Source of the DNA: Corynebacterium glucuronolyticum
GTDB taxonomy: Bacteria > Actinomycetota > Actinomycetes > Mycobacteriales > Mycobacteriaceae
DNA length: 64,000 nucleotides
Assembly: GCA_022772305.1 (NCBI GenBank)
Contig: JALFAQ010000045.1
Coordinates: 62,001-126,000, forward strand
Direction of reading: 5' to 3'
Shown: one piece after another, positions 10,125 through 20,983 of the stretch
Position numbering within the stretch: position 1 is the stretch's first letter
Layout of the letters: each line of letters opens with the position of its first letter
Translations under genes and position numbers: made by a program
Notes under the pieces: model-generated
Databases searched by the model: none
What the model was told of the DNA's origin: nothing
What the model saw: only the letters and a program-made list of their open reading frames with translations

Positions 10125-11330
10125 CTAGGCACCGTCGCGCTGCTCGTGCAGGCTGTCAGCACCGTGTTCCCCGTGCGTAGCGTGCGAGCCGTGACCGTGG
10201 TGCGGGCGTGCGGAGACACAGCAGCCTTCGGCGCACGGGGCTCCGTTGAGTGAGCACCCCCTCAGTGCCACGGAGAGTTGGCCCTGGATGCGCAGTGGTT
10301 CGTCGCCACGCTCGTACTCTTCGATGAGGTCAATGACCATGGCTGTGAAATCATGCGTGGGGCCAACAGTGTCAGCGCGGACGATCGTCATCCCCCACTC
10401 ATCAGCAGCCTCCTTGAGCTCGTTATCCAGATCCCACACAACCTCCGTGTGATCGGAAATGAACCCCACCGGGTAGACGACGAGGTTTGTCTCCCCACGC
10501 TCGTGCAAATCACGGGCGTGATCAACGATATCCGGCTCGAGCCAGGGAGTATGCGGGGACCCGGAACGCGACTGCCAGACGAGGTCGTAATCGCTCACGC
10601 CGAGCCGGTCGGCGATAATAGCGCACGTTGCGCGAATCTGATTGGAATAGAGAGTTCCGTCTTCCGGCAGACCGGAGTGCTCATCAGCGGCCGTAGGGAT
10701 GGAGTGCCCCGTAAACACGAGACGCGGGGTCACACCCGTGTCGAATTGTGCGTATGCACGCTTGACAGACTCAACTGACGGATTGATGAACCCAGGGTGG
10801 TCGAAGAACTGGCGCAACTTCACCATCATAAGACTCGGAAGTCCCTTATCAGCCAGGTGTGTGAGAGCCCGCTCAATGTCCTCATCGTACTGGCGGCACC
10901 CACTTGATCCGCCCCACGCGGAGGTGGCGAACACATAGACGTGGGTAATGCCGTCGGCGACCATCTCCTCTACAGTTTCCTCAATAAAGGGGTGCCAGTT
11001 TCGGTTGCCAAAATAAACGGGAAGATCTCGGCCATGGTGGCGAAGCTCTTCTTCAAGGTTGGCGATAATTTCGCGGTTGAGACCGTTGAGGGGGCTTACC
11101 CCTCCCAGGTGGTGGTAGTGGACTTCGACCTCGTCGAGTCTCTCCGGCGGGATTCCTCGACCCCGGGTGACGTTTTCCAAAAACGGCCGGACGTGATCGT
11201 GGTGTTCCGGTCCGCCGAAGGAAAGAAGCATAAGGGCGCATTTCTTTTCCCCGTTCATCCGCTCATTGTGTACGGTGTTCTCGGGTACAGGTGCCCCAGA
11301 ATGATCGTCTGTGGAATCAAAGGAAGCCAT
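10125..11330 (-). CDS. cpfC/hemH: coproporphyrin (ferro)chelatase, [2Fe-2S]-type
   Basis: Inserts ferrous iron into the porphyrin ring; in Gram-positive bacteria the substrate is coproporphyrin III. The 401-residue protein begins to match the family at CALMLLSFGGPE (about residue 32) and has the motifs VYVFATSAWGG, LVFTGHSIP with the catalytic His, and VVYPVGFISDHTEVVWDLD. Near the C-terminus four cysteines (residues 359, 366, 370, 371) fit the [2Fe-2S] ligands of actinobacterial enzymes. A tail of about 30 residues with seven histidines follows, which is unusual. The start at ATG 11330 is plausible (TAGGAT just upstream), though the first 25 residues are poorly conserved. Confidence 0.94.
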   Translation of the reverse strand: MASFDSTDDHSGAPVPENTVHNERMNGEKKCALMLLSFGGPEHHDHVRPFLENVTRGRGIPPERLDEVEVHYHHLGGVSPLNGLNREIIANLEEELRHHGRDLPVYFGNRNWHPFIEETVEEMVADGITHVYVFATSAWGGSSGCRQYDEDIERALTHLADKGLPSLMMVKLRQFFDHPGFINPSVESVKRAYAQFDTGVTPRLVFTGHSIPTAADEHSGLPEDGTLYSNQIRATCAIIADRLGVSDYDLVWQSRSGSPHTPWLEPDIVDHARDLHERGETNLVVYPVGFISDHTEVVWDLDNELKEAADEWGMTIVRADTVGPTHDFTAMVIDLIEEYERGDEPLRIQGQLSVALRGCSLNGAPCAEGCCVSARPHHGHGSHATHGEHGADSLHEQRDGA

Positions 11331-11541
11331 GCTGGCATCCTACCGTGACGTGGATGACAGTCCGTCTCCGGGCATCCATCTTTCGTTCTACTTGCAGGTG
11401 GCCAGCACGATTGACAGGTACATCGGCATGAAACCGCGCCAGACAAAAAATAGAAGGAAGTCGTGCCAAAATAATGACCGTTCAAGCACGGGAACTTACG
11501 GGAATGTGCAGAGATGGGAAACCCCAATGGGACAATGCGAA

Positions 11542-11590
11542 CATGAAAAAGCCGTGAGGGTGTGTCCTGCACACGCACCCTCACGACTGG
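11542..11590. terminator. terminator between the NlpC/P60 gene and ferrochelatase gene
   Basis: CGTGAGGGTG and CACCCTCACG form a perfect 10-bp stem in the gap between the two minus-strand genes, with A-rich sequence on one flank and a TTTT run shortly after the other. Confidence 0.75.
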
Positions 11591-11734
11591 TCTTTTCATT
11601 TGTACTAACCGCGCTTCCAATCCATGGAGACCTGTGACACGACCTGGATCCAGTTCACTGGAACCCAGCGGGCCGGTCGTCCATGTGGAGCAGCTGGGTA
11701 GATGCTCACCTAGGTAGGGCTACTTAGATAAGGC

Positions 11735-13573
11735 TTAGATAAGGCGGACAGCGTTTGGAGCCATGCCACCGTAGCGAACGGGGCTGATCTGGACCACGCC
11801 ACCGGACTGCGGAGCTTCAATCATCTGGCCATCACCGAGGTAGATAGCTACGTGTTGGTTGCCGGAGGGCCCCCAGAAGAGGAGGTCACCACGCTGGATG
11901 TCGCTAATGTCCACTTTGGTGCCACGCTGGTACTGGTAGCCGGTGTAGTGCGGAAGCGCGATGCCGGCTCCTGCGAATGCGTACAGGACGAGTCCCGAGC
12001 AGTCGAAGCCAACTTTGTTGTAGTCGCCGTAGGCATCAGCCACACCACCATCACGGATCCCCTTGGTCGGGCCGCTTGCGTTGCCGCCGCCCCAGGCATA
12101 AGGGGTGCCGAGCTGGCTCTTCGCACGAGAGATTACGGTCTCAATCCGCTGGTTCTTGGAACCGGAGATGGCAGCGGAAGCCTTATTGGACAGGTCCTCC
12201 ATCGTGCCGAGATCAAGGTAGTCGCTCGTGGCGTTGCCGGAATCGGTTGCACCGGAATTGCCGAGGTTGTTCAAAGCGTCGAGAAGATCCGATTCTGTCG
12301 TTGCGTCCCCGGAGCGTCCACCGTTGCCCGTGGCCACGTCTGCCGTCGTCGAGCTCAGAGAAGAAGACCCAGACAGAGCCGGAAGAACAGTACCCAGGGC
12401 ATCAACAGTCTTGAAGGGATCGTCGAGAGTGCCCGGATCGAGAAGGCCGGAGTCAACCACGGCTTGTGCCGTGTTTACTGCGGTATTGGCCAGCTGGAGG
12501 TAATCGATCTCCCGCGGTGCAGGAGAACCACCGGCGGAACGGTCAGCAACCTCTGGCAGGCTGGAACCGGATGCAGAGGAGCCTTGTTCTCCATCAGCAG
12601 TACCGCCAACAAGCTCAGCGTCCGTGCCTCGCGATTCCTGAGATGCGGATTCGTTACTGTTCCCCGCGTTCTCGTTGCCCTCAGTGGCCGTAGTTGCAAG
12701 AGACTCATTCGATCCTTCCGGCGCGGAGGCCTGGGTAGCAGCTGCCTGATCAGCTTCCCGGATAGGAGCCGGTGCGGCGGTATCTGCGCCCGGGTTGGTG
12801 ACACCTTGTGCGCTTGGAAGCGACTGAGCTTCCGACGGGTTGGACGATGCGCCCTCGTTACCGGCAGACTTCAGCTTGTCAATCTGTTCTTTTACCTGGC
12901 GGGCCCGCTCGAGAAGCTGTTCACGCTCATTCTGTTTGGCGGAAAGCTCGAGAGTGTGCTGAGCGATCGCATCCTTGGCGGACTGCTCTGCAGCCTGGGC
13001 TGCGTGTTCGCGATCCTCTGCTTCCTTCTGTGCGGCGCGAAGAGCGGATTCCTTATTTGCCTTCTTCGTGCGCTCTGCGTCGAGGGCATCAACAACCCCG
13101 CGCTGTTCCGCAGCCTGACGACGCAGGAACGTAAAGCGGTCTAGCTCTCGCTTTGCATCGCTGCCCGAGGAAAGCATCGAGGGATTAGAACCCGCACCGC
13201 CATGGCGGTAGACCGTGCGAGCCAGTTCGTCGAGTCGCCCCTGTGCGGTCGATACATCTGAGGTCGCCTTATCCAATTCGTCGCTGGCCTCTGCAGCATT
13301 TTGACGTGCTGCCTCAGCGATGATTTGTGCGTCCTTCAGATCGACGAGCGCTTGGTTGACGGCCTCCTGGAGGCCACCCATCTGTGCTTCAAGTGCAGAG
13401 ATGTCAGATACGGCGTTGGAGAGTTGAGTCGCCAGCTGTGTGAGCTGGCTGGCGTCGATCTCTTGCGTCGATGCCACCGGTACGTTGGTGGCAGTCATCA
13501 TTGTTATAAGGCTGACTGCGCCGATTGACACAGCCCGTTTTTTCAGTCGCTGGACTGGAGAAAAGCAAACCAC
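11735..13573 (-). CDS. secreted NlpC/P60 peptidoglycan endopeptidase (RipA/RipC-like)
   Basis: A 612-residue exported cell-wall hydrolase. A basic N-terminus and hydrophobic signal sequence (about residues 10-35, ending near PVAS) are followed by a long coiled coil (about 40-235) typical of RipA/RipC. Next comes a Ser/Gly/Ala/Asn-rich low-complexity linker (about 240-480) and a C-terminal NlpC/P60 domain. The catalytic Cys is in FDCSGL (about residue 525) and the His in NQHVAIYLG (about 574). It should cleave D-Glu-mDAP-type stem peptide bonds during cell separation, with the coiled coil acting as a regulatory domain. The GTG start at 13573 has AGAGGAG six bases upstream. It sits between hemH and the acn region, as in C. 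glutamicum. Confidence 0.92.
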   Translation of the reverse strand: MVCFSPVQRLKKRAVSIGAVSLITMMTATNVPVASTQEIDASQLTQLATQLSNAVSDISALEAQMGGLQEAVNQALVDLKDAQIIAEAARQNAAEASDELDKATSDVSTAQGRLDELARTVYRHGGAGSNPSMLSSGSDAKRELDRFTFLRRQAAEQRGVVDALDAERTKKANKESALRAAQKEAEDREHAAQAAEQSAKDAIAQHTLELSAKQNEREQLLERARQVKEQIDKLKSAGNEGASSNPSEAQSLPSAQGVTNPGADTAAPAPIREADQAAATQASAPEGSNESLATTATEGNENAGNSNESASQESRGTDAELVGGTADGEQGSSASGSSLPEVADRSAGGSPAPREIDYLQLANTAVNTAQAVVDSGLLDPGTLDDPFKTVDALGTVLPALSGSSSLSSTTADVATGNGGRSGDATTESDLLDALNNLGNSGATDSGNATSDYLDLGTMEDLSNKASAAISGSKNQRIETVISRAKSQLGTPYAWGGGNASGPTKGIRDGGVADAYGDYNKVGFDCSGLVLYAFAGAGIALPHYTGYQYQRGTKVDISDIQRGDLLFWGPSGNQHVAIYLGDGQMIEAPQSGGVVQISPVRYGGMAPNAVRLI

Positions 13574-13782
13574 GAGGTCTCCTCTTACCGTCGAAGCCTT
13601 CCACCCGAGGCGAAACGAGCCTAAAAAGACCGCGCGAAGTCACGGCGTGGGATGTCCACATCGCCACCCAGTAGCAGCGTTGTGAATTCCAACGTCCATG
13701 AAAGCCTGCGACAGCGATCTCGGTGGCGACAATGCCGCCGAGAAAGGATAGGCCGATATCTCGTGGAACCGGAAAGCTTCAG

Positions 13783-13971
13783 TTATTGTGCGCGCCCTAG
13801 CTCACGGGGCCGTAAACCAGAAACTACGAACCCGCATGCCATGCACGCGTGTGCAGGAATCGCCGGTTCCCGAGGAGATGCGTCCCTCACAATCTCATCC
13901 ACACCTGCGACACGAATCCATGTAGCAGCTTCATCACACTTGGGTGTTCCCTTTCCACTAAGGCGAATCAC
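13783..13971 (-). CDS. possible small Cys-containing (zinc-ribbon-like) protein
   Basis: A 62-residue frame opening at GTG 13971. Its sequence looks more protein-like than other frames in this gap: an early Cys (TPKCDEAA), a segment WIRVAGVDEIVRDASP, and a CxxC pair in HACMACGFVVSG. This suggests a small metal-binding protein. Against it, there is no clear ribosome-binding site and third-position GC is lower than in neighbouring genes. It could be a remnant of a gene or a chance frame. I do not recognise the family. Confidence 0.3.
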   Translation of the reverse strand: MIRLSGKGTPKCDEAATWIRVAGVDEIVRDASPREPAIPAHACMACGFVVSGLRPRELGRAQ

Positions 13972-14288
13972 GATTCGCGTTCGTCATCCGGAGTCACCGT
14001 CATGTTCAGCTGCCACCAGGAGGAGAAAAATCGTTGCCTTTCATGCAAGCTTCCCCACTGGCTGAAAGACTTCCTCCAACACGTCCAAGTCAAGTTTCTT
14101 CCCCTGACTTTGTTGTGCATGTGATAGTTGATTTTGTTGAGTTATTCATCGTCTCGTGAGCCGACTATGGACAGATTAATTCACTTTGGTCAAATCTGGG
14201 AACGATATTCACGGTTTTCACACGAGTAAAGGTTTAACACATGACTAACAATCGCTCTACCTGGCGTTTGACCGTTACCAAAGTGTTA

Positions 14289-14304
14289 TGTGAATTTTCT
14301 CACA
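14289..14304. promoter_or_regulatory. GlxR (CRP/FNR-type) binding site candidate
   Basis: TGTGAATTTTCTCACA matches the corynebacterial GlxR consensus TGTGANNTANNTCACA at every conserved base except one of the two central ones. It lies about 715 bp upstream of the NlpC/P60 start codon, so its target is uncertain. GlxR is known to control wall-hydrolase genes in C. glutamicum. Confidence 0.5.
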
Positions 14305-14958
14305 CTAAAATGACACGCCGCGAAACCCTCAACCTCAGGTCTAAGGTTTCTGGTAAAGGAACGACGCTTGTCTACTGTGTCGCCACCGGGCAGCGCCTCA
14401 GATTAGGGAGTGGAATCTCGCCGATCAATCCCGGTTCAGTACAGCCACCGGACCGTTCAGGTTCGACATTCTCACCAACCGTGCGCCGATGAGTTGCTCC
14501 TAAGCAAAGAGTGTGGAGCTTGACAGATGCTCGTGCCTGCTCGAACACACATACCTGAGTGTTGGCAAATACTTTGCTCGACCGCGATGACTTAGCCCAT
14601 CTTTCCGGCTTGGGTGTGAGAAGGATTGTCTACCCCGGGGCATTATTTCCTGGTTTAGGAAACTGCGTGCGCGTACCGACAATGAATCCGCGCTCAGTGA
14701 CTTGTTATGGGGAGTCGTCGATCCCTACTACCATTGTGTGCATCTTCATTAATTAGATGTCAAGGTTAAAGGATTGACTGTTGGAGACCTGTTAATCGGC
14801 GTCACAACAGGGACACTGCACGCCCATGAGATGGCGGGAGCCACATGGTCGTACCCCATTGCAAGGAAGAAGTTCGAGACAGCGGTGGCACGGACGCATC
14901 GCTCGCGCACTACTGCGACAATGCCCGTGCGCTACGTGGTTATGAAAAAACGGCACGC

Positions 14959-15453
14959 CTAGTTACTAGATTTGGACGCGTGAGTGCGTGCGAAGAACCA
15001 GCTCCCCACCGTTACAACAATGATCGCGAGCACTACCGCGACGCTAACGAGACCCCACGGAATGCTGGTGGAGGAAACGTAGTCAACAAAGAAGTTAGAC
15101 GCACGTACGTAGTCAGGGTCGGCTAAGAAGTGATACTGCGCGGCCTCCAATGTCGCGCGGGACACGTCGTCGGAAACCACTGCCCCGGACATCGGGTTGC
15201 GAACAAGAACGAGATCAGCGCCCGTGTGGTTGAGGAGTTCCTGGGCAATGTCCCGAAGATCGGCCGTGTGGGCTGGAGTCTGATCAAGGATAGCGATACG
15301 CATATCTCCGATCCCCTGCTCTTGCGCCTTCTCAGTGACCTCTATGAGCTTGGACTCCATGTCCGGGTACTCGTGGGCGAGAGAACCCATGTAGACACCG
15401 TCAGCGTTAAGCTCGTCGGTGAGTGCGTTGATGTCTACATCCTCAGGGATCAC
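14959..15453 (-). CDS. Rv1476-like small membrane protein (DUF6676 type)
   Basis: A 164-residue protein with a soluble N-terminal alpha/beta domain and one C-terminal transmembrane helix (WGLVSVAVVLAIIVVTVGSWFF) followed by a short basic tail. The N-terminal domain resembles the TPM-like fold of Rv1476 and the C. glutamicum protein encoded beside acn. I choose GTG 15453 (VIPEDVDINAL) because conservation begins there; an in-frame TTG at 15522 would add 23 unlikely residues. Function unknown; the fixed position next to the aconitase and wall-hydrolase genes is conserved across corynebacteria and mycobacteria. Confidence 0.78.
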   Translation of the reverse strand: MIPEDVDINALTDELNADGVYMGSLAHEYPDMESKLIEVTEKAQEQGIGDMRIAILDQTPAHTADLRDIAQELLNHTGADLVLVRNPMSGAVVSDDVSRATLEAAQYHFLADPDYVRASNFFVDYVSSTSIPWGLVSVAVVLAIIVVTVGSWFFARTHASKSSN

Positions 15454-15562
15454 TGTCAGCTCTCGCTTTCCACTCTGCTTCCTGTGCTGTCGGTAAGTAC
15501 GACAACAGCTGCGTTTCCCCAATCGATGTCGACCGAGTATGCGCGCGAATAAGTAGAGCCGA

Positions 15563-15568
15563 TATATA
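15563..15568 (-). promoter_or_regulatory. possible -10 element for the Rv1476-like gene
   Basis: A TATATA-type hexamer on the minus strand about 110 bp upstream of GTG 15453. It is the best -10 candidate in the gap; no clear -35 is seen. Confidence 0.3.
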
Positions 15569-16043
15569 GGTGGCTCTGGTTGTATTATCTTAGCGGTTAC
15601 TGGCCTGTCGCCACGTAGAGGTAGGGGCGCATGTCGTAGAGAAACCTGGACCCGCAGTCATTTCTTGCGTCTCTGTTTGCATAAGGGAAAAGGAGGCTCT
15701 CCACAGTTTCCTGGTGACGTAAGAATTTGAACGGCGGTGGACTGGTTGGGCACGGGCTCTTGCACACCAAGAATCCCACCGCTGTCGCTTTAAACGGTCG
15801 TGGTGTTAAGCACAGTGAGATGGTCATGATTGTGTGAAAACCTGGGTACCCGGTTGGGTAAGTGAATGGCTGATTGTTTCTCGTTTTTAGTTCTCGATTC
15901 CTTTCTATTCCTGCCGTTGCGGGGTGTAAAATCCCGATTCGGAGAGGGGGGAATTGGGAAAAACGTAGAAAAATCACCCCCTTCGGGGCTAAACAAAGGG
16001 GTAAATTCGTGAACTTAGCCACGTTTGGAGGGACTTCCAGAAC

Positions 16044-16059
16044 CAGAACGCCCGTACTG
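16044..16059. promoter_or_regulatory. AcnR operator in the acn promoter
   Basis: CAGAACGCCCGTACTG fits exactly the AcnR motif reported for C. glutamicum as I recall it (CAGnACnnncGTACTG). It lies in the promoter spacer, directly before the probable -10 hexamer. Binding would block RNA polymerase. Confidence 0.85.
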
Positions 16060-16060
16060 T

Positions 16061-16066
16061 TATTAT
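16061..16066 (+). promoter_or_regulatory. acn -10 element
   Basis: TATTAT immediately follows the AcnR operator, predicting transcription from about 16073 and a 5' untranslated region of about 165 nt before the acn ATG at 16240. Confidence 0.6.
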
Positions 16067-16239
16067 TGTTTGTAGTGAGCCAGTCTCACCGTCTACGGAC
16101 CTGTGTCGGCCTCGTGCCAGGCATGGTTCGCAGAGGATGCGTCAGGCATTGCCTGTAGCGGCTGCACGACCGGTTGGCTGGCCTCATATGAAAAATAGTG
16201 CACTGGTGAAGATCAACATAAGGAGTCTGTTTAACGCTT

Positions 16240-19056
<2,817 letters not shown>

Positions 19057-19128
19057 TCCGCTGATCCCCGCCAGGCTATGTGCCTGCACCGGCCTCCAAT
19101 GATGGCCCGCAGCATATAGCCACGTTGA

Positions 19129-19166
19129 GGGGGAGACGGCAGTTTTCTACCCGTCTCCCCCTTTTT
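19129..19166 (+). terminator. acn terminator
   Basis: GGGGGAGACGG and CCGTCTCCCCC form a perfect 11-bp stem with an 11-nt loop, followed directly by TTTTT. A classic intrinsic terminator. Confidence 0.9.
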
Positions 19167-19297
19167 CCTATCGGTTCTGTTTGGTTTCGCCTCGGGGCCC
19201 AACCACAGGCTGTCTAGTATCCTTGACTTTCATTCCGCGACATTAGTGGTGGATGCCGCTCCCCTACGTGGAAGGCAGTAGACAATAGGCGTTGCTA

Positions 19298-19498
19298 GTG
19301 AGACTGCCAGTGGCATTGCCAGCGACATTGCCAGAAGCTTGGTTAGCTTTGTTCGGCTGGCACCGTCAGATGCTCAACTCCATGCTCTCGTCCTCTAACC
19401 AGGCTGAGTTGGTTGCCAACGCGCAATGGCTGCTGGAGCAGCAGCTTCCATACACATCGCTGAGAGGTCACATTTCCTTACTCATTGGTTCAACCTAG
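19298..19498 (+). CDS. possible small protein between acn and acnR
   Basis: A 66-residue frame opening at GTG 19298 (TTG 19292 is also possible), with AGG at a reasonable distance upstream. The N-terminus is encoded by three 12-bp tandem repeats (19303-19338) giving an LPVALPATLP pattern; the rest looks helical and amphipathic (WHRQMLNSML, then AQWLLEQQLP). It ends 18 bp before the acnR start. I know of no described gene here. It could be a short upstream frame coupled to acnR translation or a chance frame. Confidence 0.3.
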   Translation: MRLPVALPATLPEAWLALFGWHRQMLNSMLSSSNQAELVANAQWLLEQQLPYTSLRGHISLLIGST

Positions 19499-19516
19499 AA
19501 GGTGGTTTAACACATC

Positions 19517-20077
19517 GTGCCACGCGTGTCCGAAGAAGATCTGCGCAATCGCCGAGCAGAGATACTCGACGGAGCTCGCCAATGCTTTGGCCAGTACGGC
19601 TACGAGGGCGCCACTGTCCGCCGGCTCGAGGAAGCCACGGGCAAGTCTCGTGGTGCCATTTTCCACCACTTTGAGGACAAGGAAGGGCTCTTCTTTGCAC
19701 TGGCGCGCGAAGATGCGCAGCGACAGGCTGATGTCATCTCCGCTGCCGGCCTCGTCCAGGTCATGCACGAGATGCTTGACCACCCGGAGCGCCACGACTG
19801 GCTGGCCACACGACTGGAGGTCGTCCGGCTTGTACGCACCGATCCAGGATTCCGCGAGCGGTGGCAGGATCAACAGGAAATCGTCGACTCCGCCCTGCGC
19901 GAGCGTCTGGCCTCGACCCCGTCGGGGTCGACACGCGATGCACACAGCATCGAGGTCCACCGGGCGTTCCTAGAGACGATCCTTGACGGGCTCATTTCCC
20001 GTCTCTCTATGGGGGAGGATCCCGAGATTTTGCGGGAAGTCCTCGGGCTCGCCGAACGCTCCGTGCGGGAGGATTAG
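19517..20077 (+). CDS. acnR: TetR-family repressor of aconitase
   Basis: A 186-residue TetR regulator. The N-terminal helix-turn-helix (about residues 9-52) contains YEGATVRRLEEATGKSRGAI, followed by FHHFEDKEGLFFAL, almost identical to C. glutamicum AcnR. The all-helical C-terminal domain would bind effector (citrate-Mg in C. glutamicum) and dimerise. It represses acn through the operator at 16044-16059. The GTG start at 19517 gives MPRVSEEDL; the AAGGTGG upstream is rather distant (about 12 nt). The terminator after acn suggests it also has its own promoter, perhaps the TTGACT seen near 19222. Confidence 0.94.
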   Translation: MPRVSEEDLRNRRAEILDGARQCFGQYGYEGATVRRLEEATGKSRGAIFHHFEDKEGLFFALAREDAQRQADVISAAGLVQVMHEMLDHPERHDWLATRLEVVRLVRTDPGFRERWQDQQEIVDSALRERLASTPSGSTRDAHSIEVHRAFLETILDGLISRLSMGEDPEILREVLGLAERSVRED

Positions 20078-20111
20078 TTCACCCAAAGGTAAGTCGCGGG
20101 AGCCGGGCAAG

Positions 20112-20117
20112 TAGGAT
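20112..20117 (+). promoter_or_regulatory. -10 hexamer TAGGAT, possible leaderless start
   Basis: Seven bases separate TAGGAT from ATG 20125 and no Shine-Dalgarno lies between. The spacing suggests a leaderless mRNA for the amidotransferase gene. Confidence 0.4.
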
Positions 20118-20124
20118 ATCCTGC

Positions 20125-20835
20125 ATGTCTTCCTTCCTTTTGGTGTCGCCTCGCACCGGTGACGATGTCGTCGCCCAGGAGTATAAAGATTTCCTCCAGG
20201 CCACCGGCCTTACACAGGACGAGTTGACCCAGGTGCAGCTAGATAGCACCGAGGTTGTTCTCCCCTCCCTGGACGGTTTCGACGGGGTCATCGTTGGGGG
20301 CAGCCCCTTCAACATCAGCGACGAGCTGCACACGCCTAAGCAGATCCACATCATGGGGCAGCTCCGCACCCTCATTGAATGCGAGCTCCCCTCGATCTTC
20401 ATCTGCTTTGGTGCGGGTTTCGTCGCCTCGGAACTCGGTGGCACTGTCGGGCGCACGCATCCGGAGGAGTCGGGTGGAACAATGGTCCACCTGACGGAGG
20501 AAGGTAAGAAGGATCCGTTGCTGGAGTCCTTCCCGGAGACGTTCCAGGCACTGACAGGTCACACGGAGAACATCACGCACTTGGATCCCTCGTGCACCCT
20601 CCTGGCACAAAGCCCCACCTGCCCGGTGCAGATTTTCCGGTACGGAAAGCACACCTGGGCTACGCAGTTCCATGCGGAGATGGATCCCACTTCGATGCGG
20701 ATTCGGATGAATTTTTACATGGATTACGGGTATTTCCACAAGGAAGACTACGACTCGATCGTTGCCACGCTCCCGTCTGTGGACACGACCTACTCTAACG
20801 GTCTTCTGGCTTCCTTCGTTCGTTACTGTCTGTAA
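20125..20835 (+). CDS. class I glutamine amidotransferase-like protein
   Basis: A 236-residue protein with a GATase1 fold. The nucleophile Cys is in IFICFGAGFVA (about residue 94) and the catalytic His/Glu are in QFHAEMD (about 190). It resembles GMP-synthase-like amidotransferases that stand alone. The natural acceptor is unknown. It keeps the conserved position after acnR seen in C. glutamicum, 47 bp downstream, which may reflect chromosome history more than shared function. Confidence 0.88.
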   Translation: MSSFLLVSPRTGDDVVAQEYKDFLQATGLTQDELTQVQLDSTEVVLPSLDGFDGVIVGGSPFNISDELHTPKQIHIMGQLRTLIECELPSIFICFGAGFVASELGGTVGRTHPEESGGTMVHLTEEGKKDPLLESFPETFQALTGHTENITHLDPSCTLLAQSPTCPVQIFRYGKHTWATQFHAEMDPTSMRIRMNFYMDYGYFHKEDYDSIVATLPSVDTTYSNGLLASFVRYCL

Positions 20836-20983
20836 CGTTTTTCAGCTTGTCGACGTCCTCCTCTACCGCTCTGGCTCATTTGCTTGCCCGAGCTCGGGTA
20901 GTAGGTCGGCGCTCTTTGACATTTTGGGCAAACACACTGACAATCGATAAGTTATCTACACTCACGCGGAAAGTGATACGACT

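Larger units (their letters stand above)
13574..14958. other. long intergenic region upstream of the NlpC/P60 gene
   Basis: 1385 bp, AT-richer than the flanking genes, between the minus-strand NlpC/P60 gene and the end of the next minus-strand gene. It contains a near-consensus GlxR/CRP-type palindrome at 14289-14304 and one small Cys-containing frame (13783-13971), listed separately. I looked for a c-di-AMP (ydaO-type) riboswitch, known upstream of some actinobacterial wall hydrolases, and did not find its conserved core. A frame at 14241-14492 has a possible ribosome-binding site but does not look like a protein. Confidence 0.6.
15569..16239. other. intergenic region upstream of acn
   Basis: About 670 bp. 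It holds the acn promoter and AcnR operator (listed separately) and a short UUCG-type hairpin (CCCC-CTTC-GGGG at 15977-15988). Long frames on the minus strand here (to 141 codons) have atypical composition and no initiation signals, so I do not call them. Confidence 0.6.

Noticed and set aside
13574..14300. Expected c-di-AMP (ydaO) riboswitch upstream of the wall hydrolase
   Set aside because: I scanned the minus strand for the conserved GGGGTGAATC-type core and found none.
14241..14492. 83-codon plus-strand frame with AAAGG upstream
   Set aside because: Composition is not protein-like and the strong GlxR-type palindrome lies inside it, so this is more likely regulatory sequence.
15597..16022. 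141-codon minus-strand frame upstream of acn
   Set aside because: Atypical residue use, no initiation signal, and it adjoins the acn promoter.
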